Part shown: positions 1-11,926 of the stretch, piece after piece | Layout of the letters: each line of letters starts with the position of its first letter | Numbering within the stretch: the stretch's first letter is position 1 | Assembly (NCBI RefSeq): GCF_041956535.1 | Contig: NW_027192202.1 | Coordinates: forward strand, 521,474 to 585,473 | Reading direction: 5' to 3' | Length of the DNA: 64,000 nucleotides | Source: Calcarisporiella thermophila CBS 279.70 | Taxonomy: Eukaryota; Calcarisporiellomycota | Notes under the pieces: generated by a model | What the model was told of the DNA's origin: nothing | Databases searched by the model: none | What the model saw: only the letters and a program-made list of their open reading frames with translations | Position numbers and translations under genes: made by a program

Positions 1-168
1 GGAGCTACTGTAATTCTATATCCTCCTGTAAGATATATTTGAAGATATCTCATAAAAATTTCACTGTTGTGCTAGAGAATTGAAGGGAGTTGAAAATAAT
101 CTTTGAACATTGTTTTAATAAAGTAAAAAGAAGAATATAATAGAACACGATGGATCAGGTAATTTTAT

Positions 169-716
169 TTACTGCTTGCCAGTCTTTTGAGCCTTGAGGA
201 CCTTCTTGACGATCTTCTGCTCCTCAATCAAGAAAGCACGGACAATACTAAAGTTGAAAAATGAGGGTTATTAAAAAATGCCCAGCGCAAGCGATCTCAC
301 AAAACAGCAAACATACCGGTTGCGAACGCAGTGGGCGCAGCGGCTTCCTCCGTAAGCACGGTTGACGGTCTTTTCGCGCTTGGAAAGAGTGGCATACTTG
401 CGGGGGCGGAGGCAGGGGAGCTAGAGGAGAAGATGCATCCATCATTAATCCAAACAAATCGGGATCATCTGGTCCACCCATTCACTTACACCAGCGAGAG
501 TAAGGCCGCAGTCACCGCAGCGGGGACCGTTGGCAGGCTTCGTCTCGTACAAAAAGCGAAGACGACCACCTTGAAGTAAGAAAGAGGACCGATTCAGTAT
601 TAAGTCAAAATCAGAAAAGCCAGCATGGATGCTTTACCAGGCGTCTTAATGATCCGGGTACGGTTTGACCGGGTGTTGTAGGAGAGGCGGCGACGATAGG
701 TAAGACGCTGGGCCAT
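169..716 (-). CDS. RPL34: 60S ribosomal protein L34 (eL34)
   Basis: Structural protein of the large cytosolic ribosomal subunit. Four exons on the minus strand (716-638, 569-490, 420-317, 247-169) join in frame to a 113-residue protein, the usual eL34 length. It begins [18 protein letters not shown] and carries the family stretch [15 protein letters not shown], then [21 protein letters not shown] and CAHCVRNR. The two Cys pairs (CGDC and CAHC) are the eL34 zinc-binding site. All three introns are GT-AG. It diverges from the FHIP-like gene. Identity follows from the whole reconstructed protein. Confidence 0.96.
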
Positions 717-1200
717 TTCTTATGGATTTATCTTCGTCTAATCGATCAAAGGAAGGAGCATTAGCACACTCGCAAAAGGACGTATCACTGGGGATGGATG
801 GAAGAGCGCAATGCATCCATCACGAGTTCATACATATCAGGCATCCCGCCTCCACCAGCACCTCTTTTTTTGTTCATATCTTACCTCTTGGAAACGATGG
901 ATTACAAAGAGGAGGAACTTCTTGTGGGAAGTAAGCTGTAACTTTTTTCACTCTCGAATTTCGAATCCAAGCCACAGTGTCTGAAGTGGGATCTTAAGTC
1001 CCAATTCATCAAATGTCTCAAAAAATTCAAAGACATTGATATAACGATTGCTCACTGATTATTTTCAACTATTTTCAATTATTTCCATTTAATTCACTGC
1101 AAAGGAGGGACTCGAGCATGATATTCCTCTCCCCTTCTTATTTCAATCTGGCATAGATATTTTTTAAGGCAACCCATTATATCTTGAAACCACTTTCGCG
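717..1200. other. Divergent intergenic region, RPL34 / FHIP-like
   Basis: About 480 bases between two divergent start codons. It must hold both promoters and leaders. I see no convincing ORF or RNA gene. Part of it may be a 5' untranslated intron of RPL34, but splice sites alone do not settle that. Confidence 0.5.
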
Positions 1201-4192
1201 ATGGACTATTTCTCGAAATTCAAGCGAAAGATATCCGTTCCCAAAACCCAACCGACGAGCGCGATGCAGCTCGCAAAATTCCACAAATGCTGGAATTACG
1301 TTCACGTAGCTAATCTCCAGATTTTCCTACCGCCCCTATCGTTCCCTAATTATTTTCAAACTTATATTTAATGAACAGAACATCTTCTTTGTTGAGGACA
1401 AGAAGACCAATCTCCGAATTGAGCAGACAGATATCTCGAACAAGATTCGAACGTTAGTGGATCTGCTGGTTGACGAAGAGGCGCGTCTGGATGAAAGCAC
1501 AACTGAGACAGGCGCTTGCATGGAATACTTCCTTAAGAACGGGGTGCTTTCGGTCCTTGTCAACCTCTCGGAAGCCGACTACCCCATTGGGATGCGCGGG
1601 GAAACGATCCGTACCGTCGCTAGCATGATAAACCTGCTCAATGATCGGTTTCTTGTGCACAATGCCGTGCATAAGCCCACTATTAAACTGCTGCGCACAT
1701 GCATCATGGACGAGCGGCAGAGTGAATTATACCATGAGGATTTGGTTGATTTAATGTATATCATTTGCTCAAAAATCCACGGCTTCCCCGCCCTCCTCAA
1801 TGTGTTCTTCCATGATAAGCAGTGGCTTACCACCCCACATCGACGTGCTCAGGGGAGAGAAGCAGCCCTGCCCACAATAGGCGAAGAGGAGGGAGATGAT
1901 CGGCCCCTAGGGGATTCGCCCGCACGCAATAGGCCTCACAGTCTCGCCACCCCGCCACCCACTTCCCCCAATACCCCCCATCTCTCCATCAAGCGACCAG
2001 AGTACGAATTCCTACTCTTCTCCTATCTTCTGAAGTTTGTGCACCGTGAGGGCCGGGCGGGTGACTTTGCGCGCACCGGCCTACTCTTCCTCGTTGAGAT
2101 GGCCACCGGGGCGCTGGGCGAGTTTATTCTCGAGAGTGATTTTGTGACCATCTTGGCGGCTGGGCTCGGGGCACTCTACTCGCAGTTGCCACGAAAACTC
2201 GTGGTCACTCAAGTTGCCGATGGGGACCCCGCACACTTTCTGCTTGCCTCTGACAACGATCCGAGCTCTCAGCCAGGCGGGATCGGGGTCGAACTCTCCT
2301 CCAATCCAGACTTCCAGACTCAACTGGATTCGTTCCAGAAATTGCTCGAGTTCTGCCAGGATGTACTCACCCGGTGCCCAAACACCGACATTTCCCTTGC
2401 TCTTCTACGCAATGTGAAGAAGCTCTTCCTGCAAAACATCCTATACCCTTCGCTTTTGGAGTGTTCGGATGCGGACGGCTCCACGGTTGCGGTGGTGTCC
2501 TACATTGATTTGATCCTGTGGACGCTGCAGCAGGACGAACTCGTGGATCTGGTGATGGGCTTTCTGATGAATGGAGAGAGAGCAGAGGATTCCTCGTACT
2601 TGCCGGGGGATCCGATGCCAGAGGACGGGTTTTCTCTGAAGGACTTGATCTTTTCGTGCCTGCAGTCGAGTTCGCAGCCGACCGTGATTGCCACCCTGAA
2701 GCTGCTCCACACTCTTATCACGCGCCATTGCCGATACTCGTTAAAGCTGCTGATGTTGGAGCTGGATGAGCCGCAATCAAAAGGACGCGCCGGAGACGAG
2801 GTCGAGAATGGCGAAGAAGTTGCCGCCGGTGGAGTGCCTGCCACCACCGCCACCACCATCGGGCACCACCTGCGGGAGCTCGAGATGTTTTTCTCCCTGA
2901 TCACCTCCATTGACTCGACGTCTGCGGCTCTCGATAACTCCAGCTATGAGTGCTACCTTCGGGATGCAGAACTGGCCATCGAGGCCGACTTTTCCCACCA
3001 GCACACGCCCGCGGCCCCCCAAAAAGCGCCTACGAGCAGGCTCGAGAAAAGAAAGAGCTTCAAGTATGGTCAACGCCTAGACACGCTTAAGCCGCCGGTG
3101 CAAGTTCCACAAGAGGAGTCTCGCATTATTCCGAAGCACAGGTTGAGTTCGCGGGATCCTCTGCTAAAGATCCTTCAGGACTCTTTGTCGCACTACTTCG
3201 CCCATTCATCGGAGCTGAACCTGGTGCTGACAGGGGTGATCACCGCACTTGCGATTTGCCCCTATCGATCGTTGGAGGGCTGGCTCATCTTCCAGGAGAG
3301 CGATCGGAAGGGAGTGGATTCGTACGGGGAGGAGGACGGAAAGGTGCATGCAAGCGACATCTATGGTCGAAGACCGTTGACCTCCGAGACGGATTACGAG
3401 GATGAAAACGAGGACGAGGAGAGGGAGGAGGGCGACATGCACACGCTCGAAAACCGCGGCATTGCCAACGCCACGGCCCCCGCCATGTTCGTCTCATTTC
3501 CGCCGTTTTTCACGCTCCTCAAGACCCTCACCCAGCAGATTGAATTCTACCGCTCCGAGGTGGAGGGGTTCGACCGGTATCTCGAGGAGAGGCGCCGCGG
3601 GCTATTATTTGGCGAGAATTGGGAGGAAGAGCGACGAGAGGATCCCTCCGGCTCCCCCTTCTCCACCACGACCGCCTCCTCCACCGCCTCTTCCACCGTG
3701 GCGCAAGCACAAATGGCCGCGGCGGGAATGGCCGGGTTTTTGTCCCCGGGGAAGCGTGTGAGCAACCGCCTCCGGTCGCCGTCTGCAAGTCGCGCCGGCG
3801 GAAAACGTGAAGATAGCCCCAGCTTTCTGTCGCCCCAAGACCCCTCGGCCAGTCCCCACCCCGTCCGATCCACCCTCGCCCCCCACTCTCCCCTGCACCA
3901 ACATGCTCGCAATACCCAGCGTATCCGTGTGAAACCCCTCTTCCCCCACCGATTTGTCAATCCAGGGGAGGCGGAGGAGCGCATTCTCGATCTGGAGGAG
4001 GACGACGAGGACGTGTTCGCCCCGAATCGGAAGAAGAGCGACCCAGAAAACGGACATCCAAAGGGCATCAAAGAGATCAGCCTAAGCAATTTGCTTAACA
4101 ACGTGGTCATTCTTGAGGAGGCCATCAAGGAGATAATCGCCATTGTGCAGGTGAGGCGAAGTCTTGGGATCGATGAGGTGCGGTTTGCATGA
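1201..4192 (+). CDS. FHIP / RAI16-like family protein (FTS-Hook-interacting)
   Basis: Two exons (1201-1305 and 1379-4192) give 972 residues. The start MDYFSKFKRKISVP leads to a conserved CWNYVH, then LVDEEARLDE, ACMEYFLKNGVLSVLVNLSEADYPIGMR and VHKPTIKLLRTC, which match the N-terminal part of the RAI16-like (FAM160/FHIP) family. The end NVVILEEAIKEIIAIVQVR resembles the family C-terminus. In metazoa and Aspergillus, FHIP bridges FTS and Hook to early endosomes for dynein transport, so a cytoplasmic traffic role is inferred. The middle (about residues 140-180 and 600-900) is rich in Ser, Pro and acidic residues and probably disordered. No Hook or FTS gene is in the window. Confidence 0.85.
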
Positions 4193-5067
4193 GGTTGGTT
4201 GGCATTCTTTTTTTTCCCCCCTTTCTATCGCTTTTTTTTTTTGGAAATATATTATATCACCTTTAATTTCTCGCTGTAAAAGTTTCTAATTTTTTATTTT
4301 TACTTTTTTTTTTCTCATCCGCCTTCTCACTTTCTCTACTTTGTTTTGTTTTCACTTTGTTATTCCACTTTTTTTTTTCCTTACCTCTCTCTCTCTTCCT
4401 CCATGCTTAATTTTCACTGTTAATATGAGTTGAAATCTCTCCTATCCATTTTAATATTGTTTTTATAAAAAAGCCTAGCGAAATGCGCTAGTCAGACAAA
4501 TGCAATTATCGCTTCGGCCAATGGCGGTTGACGGAGTTGGAATACGGATTTGGAACGCGGGTCCAGCAATTCTCGCGAGACAACGACTCCTCTTTTCCAT
4601 CTTTATTTTTCTTGGATATCCCACTCTGGCATCCATCGGTGAATGTTGTCAAGACGAGGTGGAAATGAACTCGAGGGATTAAATCATCTGTTAGTTTGTA
4701 ATTGCTGCGTTTGCTTGTGTGAATCATAGTTTATTTTGCTATTCTTCATCATTCTTGTCATCTGCCTTTTATTTCTTCATCTCTGTATCAATAACATCAT
4801 CTTGCCACTTTGTCCAGTCCCCTTTTTGTTACGTTTGCGCCCGTTTCACTGTCAGGTTGGTACCCTTGGATGGCGGACTGGAGGGGATGACTCGATGCGG
4901 TCGTCCCTCATCTTAGCCCATCTTCTCTCCTAGCCTCCTCATCCCCCTTCATCCTCCCATCTCATTCTCCTGTTACTGTAGAGCAGGCGACCGCATCCGC
5001 CCGCAACTCCAGCGTATCTATTCAGGCCTAGATTCTTAGACTTCACAGACAATCTTCATTAATAGAC
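4193..5067. other. Intergenic, T/CT-rich
   Basis: Long T and CT tracts at about 4205-4420 probably contain the 3' end of the FHIP-like transcript. A small perfect hairpin sits at 4475-4491 (CTAGCG stem). The second half is presumably the PAK promoter and leader. Short ORFs here look random. Confidence 0.5.
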
Positions 5068-7954
5068 ATGGCACCTCGACAGCTCAAGTCTGGGTTCCTC
5101 TCCGTGAAGGAAGATGGGCTCCGCTCGTGGATCTGGAGCAAGCGTTTCCTGATCCTGGACGAGCAACAACTCCGCTTCTATCGTAATGAAGTAACTAGTG
5201 CTTGGCCCTCTGCGAATTCAGCATCCCATCTTACTTACCGGACTTTCTCCTCCCCACGTGTAGCAACCCAGCAGCTCGAGCATTGCCTCGATCCCACTAC
5301 GCGAAATTACGGCCGTCAACCGAACTGAATTGAAGCCATACTGCTTCGAGGTGACAACGCGCGAGCGGACCTTCTATATCTCATGCAAAAACGATGAGGA
5401 GTTGTACTCGTGGATGGACGAGATATATGGGGTAACCATTTTTGTCCCAGTTGGAAGAGAGCGAGCGCCACTGCCATCGATTCCTCGCTAACCTCTCGCC
5501 TCTTCCTAGAACTCCCCCTTGGGTGCCTCGGGGCCGACGAATTTCCAGCATCTGACGCATGTCGGATTTGACCCGAAAAACGGCATGTTTACCGGATTGC
5601 CGGATTCCTGGGCCCAACTCTTAAAAGGCTCGCATATTACCCAGGAGGACTATGCCAAGGTAATGTCGAGGATAAAGCTTCGTTTCCTAGAGCTTGGATG
5701 AGCTTCACGAACCCGCATCTTTCTTTTCCTTCCCATTTAGAATCCGCAAGCCGTGCTGGACGTGCTCGAGTTCTACATTGATCAGCAGCGTCGCGAACAG
5801 GACGAGCTTGGCGGCGGTCTCCTCAGCCTGATCCCCTCGTTTGAGGACGACTCCCATGGGTCCAAGACACCCTCGCCCCGCTTGGATAAGCCGGGTAGCA
5901 GAATTCTCGACTCGGGCTATAGCGAGCATCCACAGTATAAGCTCAACGGGAAGCCGAGTAGCAGCTCGCTACGGAACGAGGGGAGGGAGATGCCCCCCCG
6001 GAATCTATTCCCAGACCAGCAGCATGACCAGAAGCCCCCGAGCCGGCCTCCCCGGCCGCCACTTACCCTCGATATCCCAGAGATGGACAAGCTGCGGGTG
6101 TCCTCGCACTCCTCTCCGGGGAGCGGGCCCTCGCCAAAACTGAGCCCCGGCGGCGGGGGTGCCGCCGGCGGGCCTCCCTCCGCAAGGCTGGCGCCGCCCA
6201 TGCCCTCCCCCTCCTATCTCCCCCCCCTCGCCCACCTCTATATCCCCGAGCAGGCAACAGCAGTACCCATTCCCCAGCATGCCCCACGCGAACCAGGCTC
6301 CGCGGCCGCCGCACCCCTATGACGGACGGGATCCCGAGCGGGAGATGCCAGGATACCGGCGTGACCCGCGGGAGCCGTACGATCGATCCCGCGAGCCCGA
6401 CCCCCGGGATCAGCGAGAGCGGGAGCCCCATGACTGGGCCTATCGGGACCCGGCGGCCCATCCGGCTCCTATTCGCGAGCCACCGAAGCGGATGGAGCCG
6501 TCACGACCTCCCCCTAGTCCCACTCCCCCGGCCCCCTCCTCCGCTCCACGGCCCCCGCCGTCGACACGCCCCGACCCCCGAGACCCTCCCGCACCCCCTG
6601 CTTCCGCCCCGGCCCCCACCGGCAACCACGCCGCATCGCACGCGACCGAGAACGCGGCGGCGAAGCCGCCACCCAAGGTATCGCCGGCGGTGGCCAAGGT
6701 GAAGAAGGTGGAGCAGCGGATCAGCACGATGACGGAGGCGCAGATCATGGAGAAACTACGTAGGCTTTTTGTGTTGTTTGAGTAGAGTGCGAGCGGAGGT
6801 GGTCTGACCTGATCCTGCTTTCTCTCCCCTTCCCATAGGCTCCGTGGTCTCCAAGGGCGACCCGAACATGATCTACAGCAAGATCAAGAAGGTCGGGCAG
6901 GGCGCGTCGGGATCGGTGTACGTGGCCAAGCACCTGATGTCCAACCGCAAGGCCGCCATCAAACAGATCGATCTCGGCAGCCAGCCGCGCAAGGAGCTGA
7001 TTGTCAATGAAATCCTTGTGATGAAGGAGAATCAGCACCCGAACATCGTGAACTACTTGGACAGCTTCCTGCTGCAGGGCAATGAGCTCTGGGTCGTGAT
7101 GGACTACATGGAAGGGGGAGCGTTGACGGATGTTATCGAGAACAACGACATGACCGAGGAGCAGATTGCCCGGGTTTGCCTTGAGGTAGGAGAGAAGGTG
7201 TTGCGCGGCGAAAGGGTGATCCCCCCGACCTAAGCTTTTCTATTTTTGCCTCTAGTCCTGCAAAGGGTTGATGCATCTGCACACGCAAAACATCATCCAC
7301 CGCGACATCAAGAGCGACAATGTCCTTCTCTCGGCGCAGGGCCAGGTGAAGCTCACCGACTTTGGCTTCTGTGCCAAATTGACGGAGCAGAAGTCGAAGC
7401 GCGCCACCATGGTCGGAACCCCCTACTGGAGTAAGTGTGCCTCTGTTTAACATACGCTCAGGTGACCCTCCCCCCCTCATTGCTTTTTCCCCTTTCTCGT
7501 TTCCAGTGGCCCCGGAAGTGGTGAAGCAGAAGCAGTATGGGGCCAAGGTGGACATCTGGTCTCTTGGGATCATGGCCATCGAGATGATCGAGAAGGAGCC
7601 GCCGTACCTCGACGAAGAGCCACTTAAGGCTCTCTATCTCATCGCCACCAACGGGACCCCGACGCTGAAGAACCCGCAGGCGCTGAGCCGAGAGTTGAAG
7701 AGCTTCCTGGCCGTGTGTTTGTGCGTCGATGTGAAATCGAGGGCGACCAGCATGGAGTTGTTGGAGGTAAGTGAAGGGAGGCTGCTTCGGCTTTGTCCCC
7801 TCCCCCCCCCCCCGTTTTTTTTCCCCACGTTGAAGCGAATGCGGAGCACTTTATACTAACTCCACCCATCCCCACGCTCCTCTAGCATGAATTCCTGAAA
7901 AAAGCAGCACCATCTGAGGCCCTTGCCCCTCTCCTCGCCTTCAAGATGCGTTAA
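5068..7954 (+). CDS. Cla4-type p21-activated protein kinase (PH-CRIB-kinase), with +1 frame break
   Basis: Ser/Thr kinase acting downstream of Cdc42/Rac in polarity and cytokinesis. Exons: 5068-5190, 5264-5431, 5510-5659, 5741-6759, 6839-7185, 7256-7430, 7507-7766, 7886-7954. An N-terminal PH domain ([12 protein letters not shown] to YSWMDEIYG) is followed by a CRIB motif ([15 protein letters not shown]), a long Pro-rich linker and a complete kinase domain: [12 protein letters not shown]-loop, AAIK lysine, [11 protein letters not shown], and GTPYWMAPE in the activation segment. PH plus CRIB plus PAK kinase is the Cla4/Skm1 arrangement. The summed exons are one base too long. The reading frame changes inside the linker, most simply by one extra C in the C8 run at 6230-6237. 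Otherwise about 769 residues. Confidence 0.93.
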
Positions 7955-8198
7955 GCCGTAAAAATGGGTGAAAATTTTCCTTTTTTTTATTATATATTTT
8001 TCTTTTCTGTCTTTTTCCTTTTCCTTTCTTCCTCTCTTCCTCTCTAAATCTATCTATCTATGATATAATAACTATTTCACTTTCTTCATTCCAAAAATGA
8101 ATTTATTTTTTCATAATCCTAATGTTTTTCTTTCTCTTTCATAAAGAAATCAGTAATATGCCTCGTTTTTTTTTTTCTTTCAATAAAAAAATTAACAA
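7955..8198. other. Convergent 3' spacer, PAK / MHF1
   Basis: Short AT- and CT-rich tail-to-tail spacer holding both transcript ends; no other feature seen. Confidence 0.5.
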
Positions 8199-8957
8199 TC
8201 AGCGGCGGCGCTTGCGAAGCTCTTTGCTTTTGCTGATTTCATCTGCCCCTTCGGCGATGAGTTGATAGAGCGCCTCGTTTCTTCGCGCACACAGCTACTC
8301 GTAGCAATGGCGAGGATAAAAAGCAGTAGCGTCAGTCGGCTGAGAGAGGACCAGCATTAGAAGGCAGCATACTCTACCTTGACATCGTCCATAGTGATGG
8401 TGGTTCGCTTAGCGTGACGCGCAAATTGCTCAAGATCTACAGCCAGCGACTCTACGCCCCGCGCAGCCGCCAAGGAAGAAAGGGATAAAGACCATTAGCC
8501 AAGTAGTGTTTATCGTCATCAACCACAAACACAGCCAAAAAAAGGATGTGCGGTTCCATGGCGAAAGCGACAAAAGTGATGGAAATAAAAAGAGCAAAAC
8601 AAGCTAATACAAAGTCCACAAAAAAAAAACAAACACTCTACCAGCTTGCTTGTAGACGAGATCCGCAAGACTCGCGACGAATTGGGGGGAGATCGTCATA
8701 CCCAGTTCAGAAGCTGTGCACAGGAGATAAAAAAGGAGGGAGAGATGAGTGTCGGCCGATGCCGATGGATGACCGCATTGTGATGGTACCTTGCTCCTCG
8801 CTGAGTTTGCTGACGGAGTACCATATTGCCGCTTTCAATCGCTACAGGCAACAGTGCCGCACAGATCAGAGGCGGGATTAGTAACAGTGTGGAAGAGAAG
8901 GAGGAGAATTCCAAATGGAACCTGCTGAAGGGCCTCTTCATCCGGAGGCTCTGCCAT
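8199..8957 (-). CDS. MHF1: MHF1 / CENP-S histone-fold protein
   Basis: Small histone-fold protein that pairs with MHF2/CENP-X in the Fanconi FANCM-MHF complex and at kinetochores. Five small exons (8957-8922, 8841-8790, 8713-8642, 8451-8378, 8294-8199) join in frame to 109 residues starting MAEPPDEEALQQ. The helix stretch RLKAAIWYSVSKLSEEQ, then SPQFVASLADLVYKQAE, and especially FARHAKRTTITMDDVKL match CENP-S, where FAxHAxRxTxxxDDVKL is diagnostic. The basic tail ends KELRKRRR. No single exon is long enough to be seen as a plain ORF. The usual partner MHF2 is not in the window. Confidence 0.92.
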
Positions 8958-10113
8958 GCTGCATGGGAGGGGGTGGGGAGGACGATGGCGGAAGCCCGCG
9001 AGGGCCAACGAAAACGCGTAAAAACCGCTGCGGAGGGTGTCGGGTGGTATCAGACGGCCTTCAGAGCCTCTAGCGGGGCCCTTGCAAGCAGGCTTGGGGC
9101 GCGACCATAAATAGGAAAAAGGGAAAAAAAAAGTTACCGCAAAAAGACAACAGCCATTCGTAGCATGGAGGATCCACACCGCACGAATAAGGAAGTATTT
9201 CATATGATTAAATAATACAGGGCCACGGCAGCCTAATGCTTGCCGATGCGCGCTGCAGTCGCAATGCAAAGCGGGAACGAAAAGAAGGCGAGCGATCGCA
9301 TTGCGCGCCTGCGCATCCGCAGCGGCCTCCGCGGCAGCAGCTGGCCCCCCCAGCGCATCAGGGCCCGGGTGCAGGCAGGCGCCCGGCGAGCAGGCGAGGA
9401 GAGCCTCAGGGTGCTCGCGCCCACACAGTCCCCAAACACAAGTGGGCCCAAACTCAAACCGCGGGCGAAACAGGGTGAGGACGCGAGGAGCAAATGCGTA
9501 ATTCCGCGAAATCCCACTAATCACGCCCCGCCGCTCGTCCACAAATGCACCGGATTGATGCATTGTCGCGCTCGCATCTCAAGCTCGCGAGCGCGGATCC
9601 TCAGCGTGCGGTTTCAATTGCCATCCGATCTGCTGGGTGACTCTATTGCCCTCTACACTGAACCTTAACGGGGGCCGCGCTGCTCTCGAAGCGCAAGATT
9701 GGCAACCCAAGCCTCGCATCGTCTGCACCTGGGCCCCGCGCGGCCCCCGCGCAGCGCAGGGCCACCGCCGGCCGCACCCGTTGCGCGCCTGGGCCGTGAG
9801 AAGAACCCGGCGGCGCAAGCGGCGCGACCTGGCGCGCGAGCGCGGCGGCGCGTGGACGCGACGGGGGGACAGAGTTTGCAGGGGAGAACAAGGAGAGCAT
9901 CAGAGTGTTTATTTGAAACCTTGTGAAGCAATGAAGTAAGGTTCGCTATCGGGCAAACCAACCTCTAAGGAAAAAAAAAGCTAAAACTTTCTTAGCGGAG
10001 GAGGGAAATTCTGAATTTTTTTTTTTCCTTCCCCACTTATCACCTTATTTCTCCAGACTGCTCCGCTCTCCCCTTGCCTGTTTCTCCTCCCACCCGCCTG
10101 ATTTCTCTGCCCA
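8958..10113. other. Intergenic with GC-rich island
   Basis: Divergent spacer between MHF1 and the Pro/Gln-rich gene. About 9235-9865 is strongly GC-rich with many CG dinucleotides and supports ORFs on both strands in several frames, none showing a recognisable domain or splice-supported extension. It is read as a GC island or promoter region rather than a gene. Confidence 0.5.
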
Positions 10114-11652
10114 ATGCAAATGTCCAAGCAGCCCTCAGAGGACGAGACGCCTCTCGACGCCCTCGCCACCGCCGCAGGCATGGTCGCCGGCCAGCTGGTC
10201 AATCGCCCCCCCGCGCACGCACCGCCGCCCCCGCCGCCCCCCTCCGTCTTCCCGCGCACGGGGCCAGCCCCATTGGCCCCGCCCCCCCCGCCTGCTCATC
10301 CCTCCATTGCTCCCGCGGTAAGTGTCCCTCCGCATTTGCATCTCTGCTTGATCGCCTCCCGAGCACAAGGCTGATGGCTGACCTCTCTTCCTCCTCCCCC
10401 GCTGTCGCCGCGCGATGGATCCACAGACCGGAGCCGACTTGCGGCCTAGCTCCTGGCCACCCATCCACCCTTCGCATCCCCAGATCCAGGAGAATGCCAA
10501 TCCATCAGTGGTAGGGGGAATGGTAGCATGCTTCATGGATGCTCTCCCGAGCCTGCGCTAACCCATTCCCGCTGTAGGTTGCTCCACATGGCAGAGAGGG
10601 AAGCGCATTCAGCAACACGCATCATTCAGTGGTAAGTGCATCCGTCTGATTACTCGATTGCTCTTGGGAGCAAATGCAGCTGAATTCAACCGGTTCGTTT
10701 CGCTATCATAGCGCTTCGATCCCCGGATAAAGCGAAATGCGACCCACGCATATCTGGCCTACTTGATATACCAGGATTCGAAGAGGCATCAGTCGCAGCC
10801 ACAGCAACAGCAGCCGCAACCACAGCCACAGCCACAGCAGCAGCAGCAGCAGCAATCACGACACTCTCCTATCAAGAAGCCCGGAAGGGTGAGCTTCATC
10901 CGCTCCCCCCCCCCCCCTCCTCTATCTGCACAGAGATCTAATCTCGCTTTTTTCTCCCCACCTAGCCAAGAACCAGGTCGAGCTGGTCTACCTCCAAACA
11001 ACCAGAGTCTCCCCAGTCCACTCCAGGCCGCAGTTCCTCCATGCCCTCGCTCTATCCCTCCCCATCTCAGGTTGACTATCGACCGCCCCAGCCACCCCCT
11101 CCCCTTCCCCCTCCCTCCTCAACCTACGCCTTCCCTCCGCATCCACCCCAATCCCCCCTCTCACAACCCCAGCAACCACATCAGCCACAGCAACCGCAAC
11201 CGCAACCTCAGCAATCACCATATCATCTTCAACCGCAGCAGCAACCTCAGCCACAACCCAATTCGCCCTCCCAACGCAGCATGCGACTCCCCCCTCCCAG
11301 TGCCCTTCTCCCGCCATCGCATTCGTTGCCGCCGCCGCCCCCCCCTCTTCAGAGCTACAAGTATCCGGCGCAGCCTGACGCCGGGCTCCACCATTCTCAT
11401 GGGAACCCTCCGCATTCAAATCCACCAAAGTTGCCGTCTATCCATCAATTAACCCTGATACCTTCCACGAGAGAGGGGCAGCGGGCCTCATTGCCCTCCT
11501 ATTCTCCGCAGTTTAGTCCCGGAGGGGCGCCGTCCTTCATGCCCCCTCCCCCTCCTCCTCCCCCTCAACGTCCGTCTCTCCCATCCCTGGCACGAGCTTT
11601 TGACCCAACCGCCCCGCCGCCTCCCCCATCCTTTCCAAACAATAGGCCATAG
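10114..11652 (+). CDS. Proline/glutamine-rich protein of unknown function
   Basis: Five exons (10114-10317, 10427-10510, 10578-10631, 10712-10888, 10966-11652) stay in frame throughout and give 401 residues. The start MQMSKQPSEDETPLDALATAAG precedes Pro-rich sequence. Exon 4 holds the only ordered-looking part, RFDPRIKRNATHAYLAYLIYQD, followed by a (PQ)n/Q7 run. The rest is Pro-, Gln- and Ser-rich and predicted disordered. I do not recognise the family; a transcriptional or scaffold role would be a guess. In-frame continuity across four introns argues that it is a real gene. A second ATG two codons in (10120) is an equally possible start. Confidence 0.75.
10799..10856 (+). repeat. CAG/CCA-rich repeat coding poly-Pro-Gln
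   Basis: Imperfect run of CAG, CAA, CCA and CCG codons inside the Pro/Gln-rich gene. It encodes alternating PQ and then seven Gln, and is likely length-variable. Confidence 0.8.
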
Positions 11653-11926
11653 CCGAGTATATTGATTTTTTTCTTCTCAACTGCATGTTCCCCTCTGAAA
11701 TTAATCCCCGTTTTTTCGCGCGCGTGTTTGTGTGTGTTTATTTGTGTGTGTTTGTGTGTGTAAATAAGCAAAACCGATCAGCAGGCGTGAATTATATACA
11801 GTATATTCCGCATTTTGCAAATTATTGTTTTTTTAATTTGTTTTTTTTTTCCGTTTAATACAATACTTTGGCCACCCGAAAACCCGTCACGCGATTCACA
11901 ACAATTCGTTTCATTCCGCTCCACGC
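11653..11926. other. Short intergenic spacer with GT-rich microsatellite
   Basis: Contains an interrupted (GT)n tract at about 11720-11761 and AT-rich sequence leading into the HemW start; no gene seen. Confidence 0.45.

Noticed and set aside
3547-4143. 198-codon minus-strand ORF in the FHIP-like gene
   Set aside because: Shadow of a Ser/Arg-rich disordered coding region.
8835-9563. 242-codon minus-strand ORF through the GC-rich island
   Set aside because: It overlaps the first MHF1 exon in another frame and reads as low-information GC sequence.
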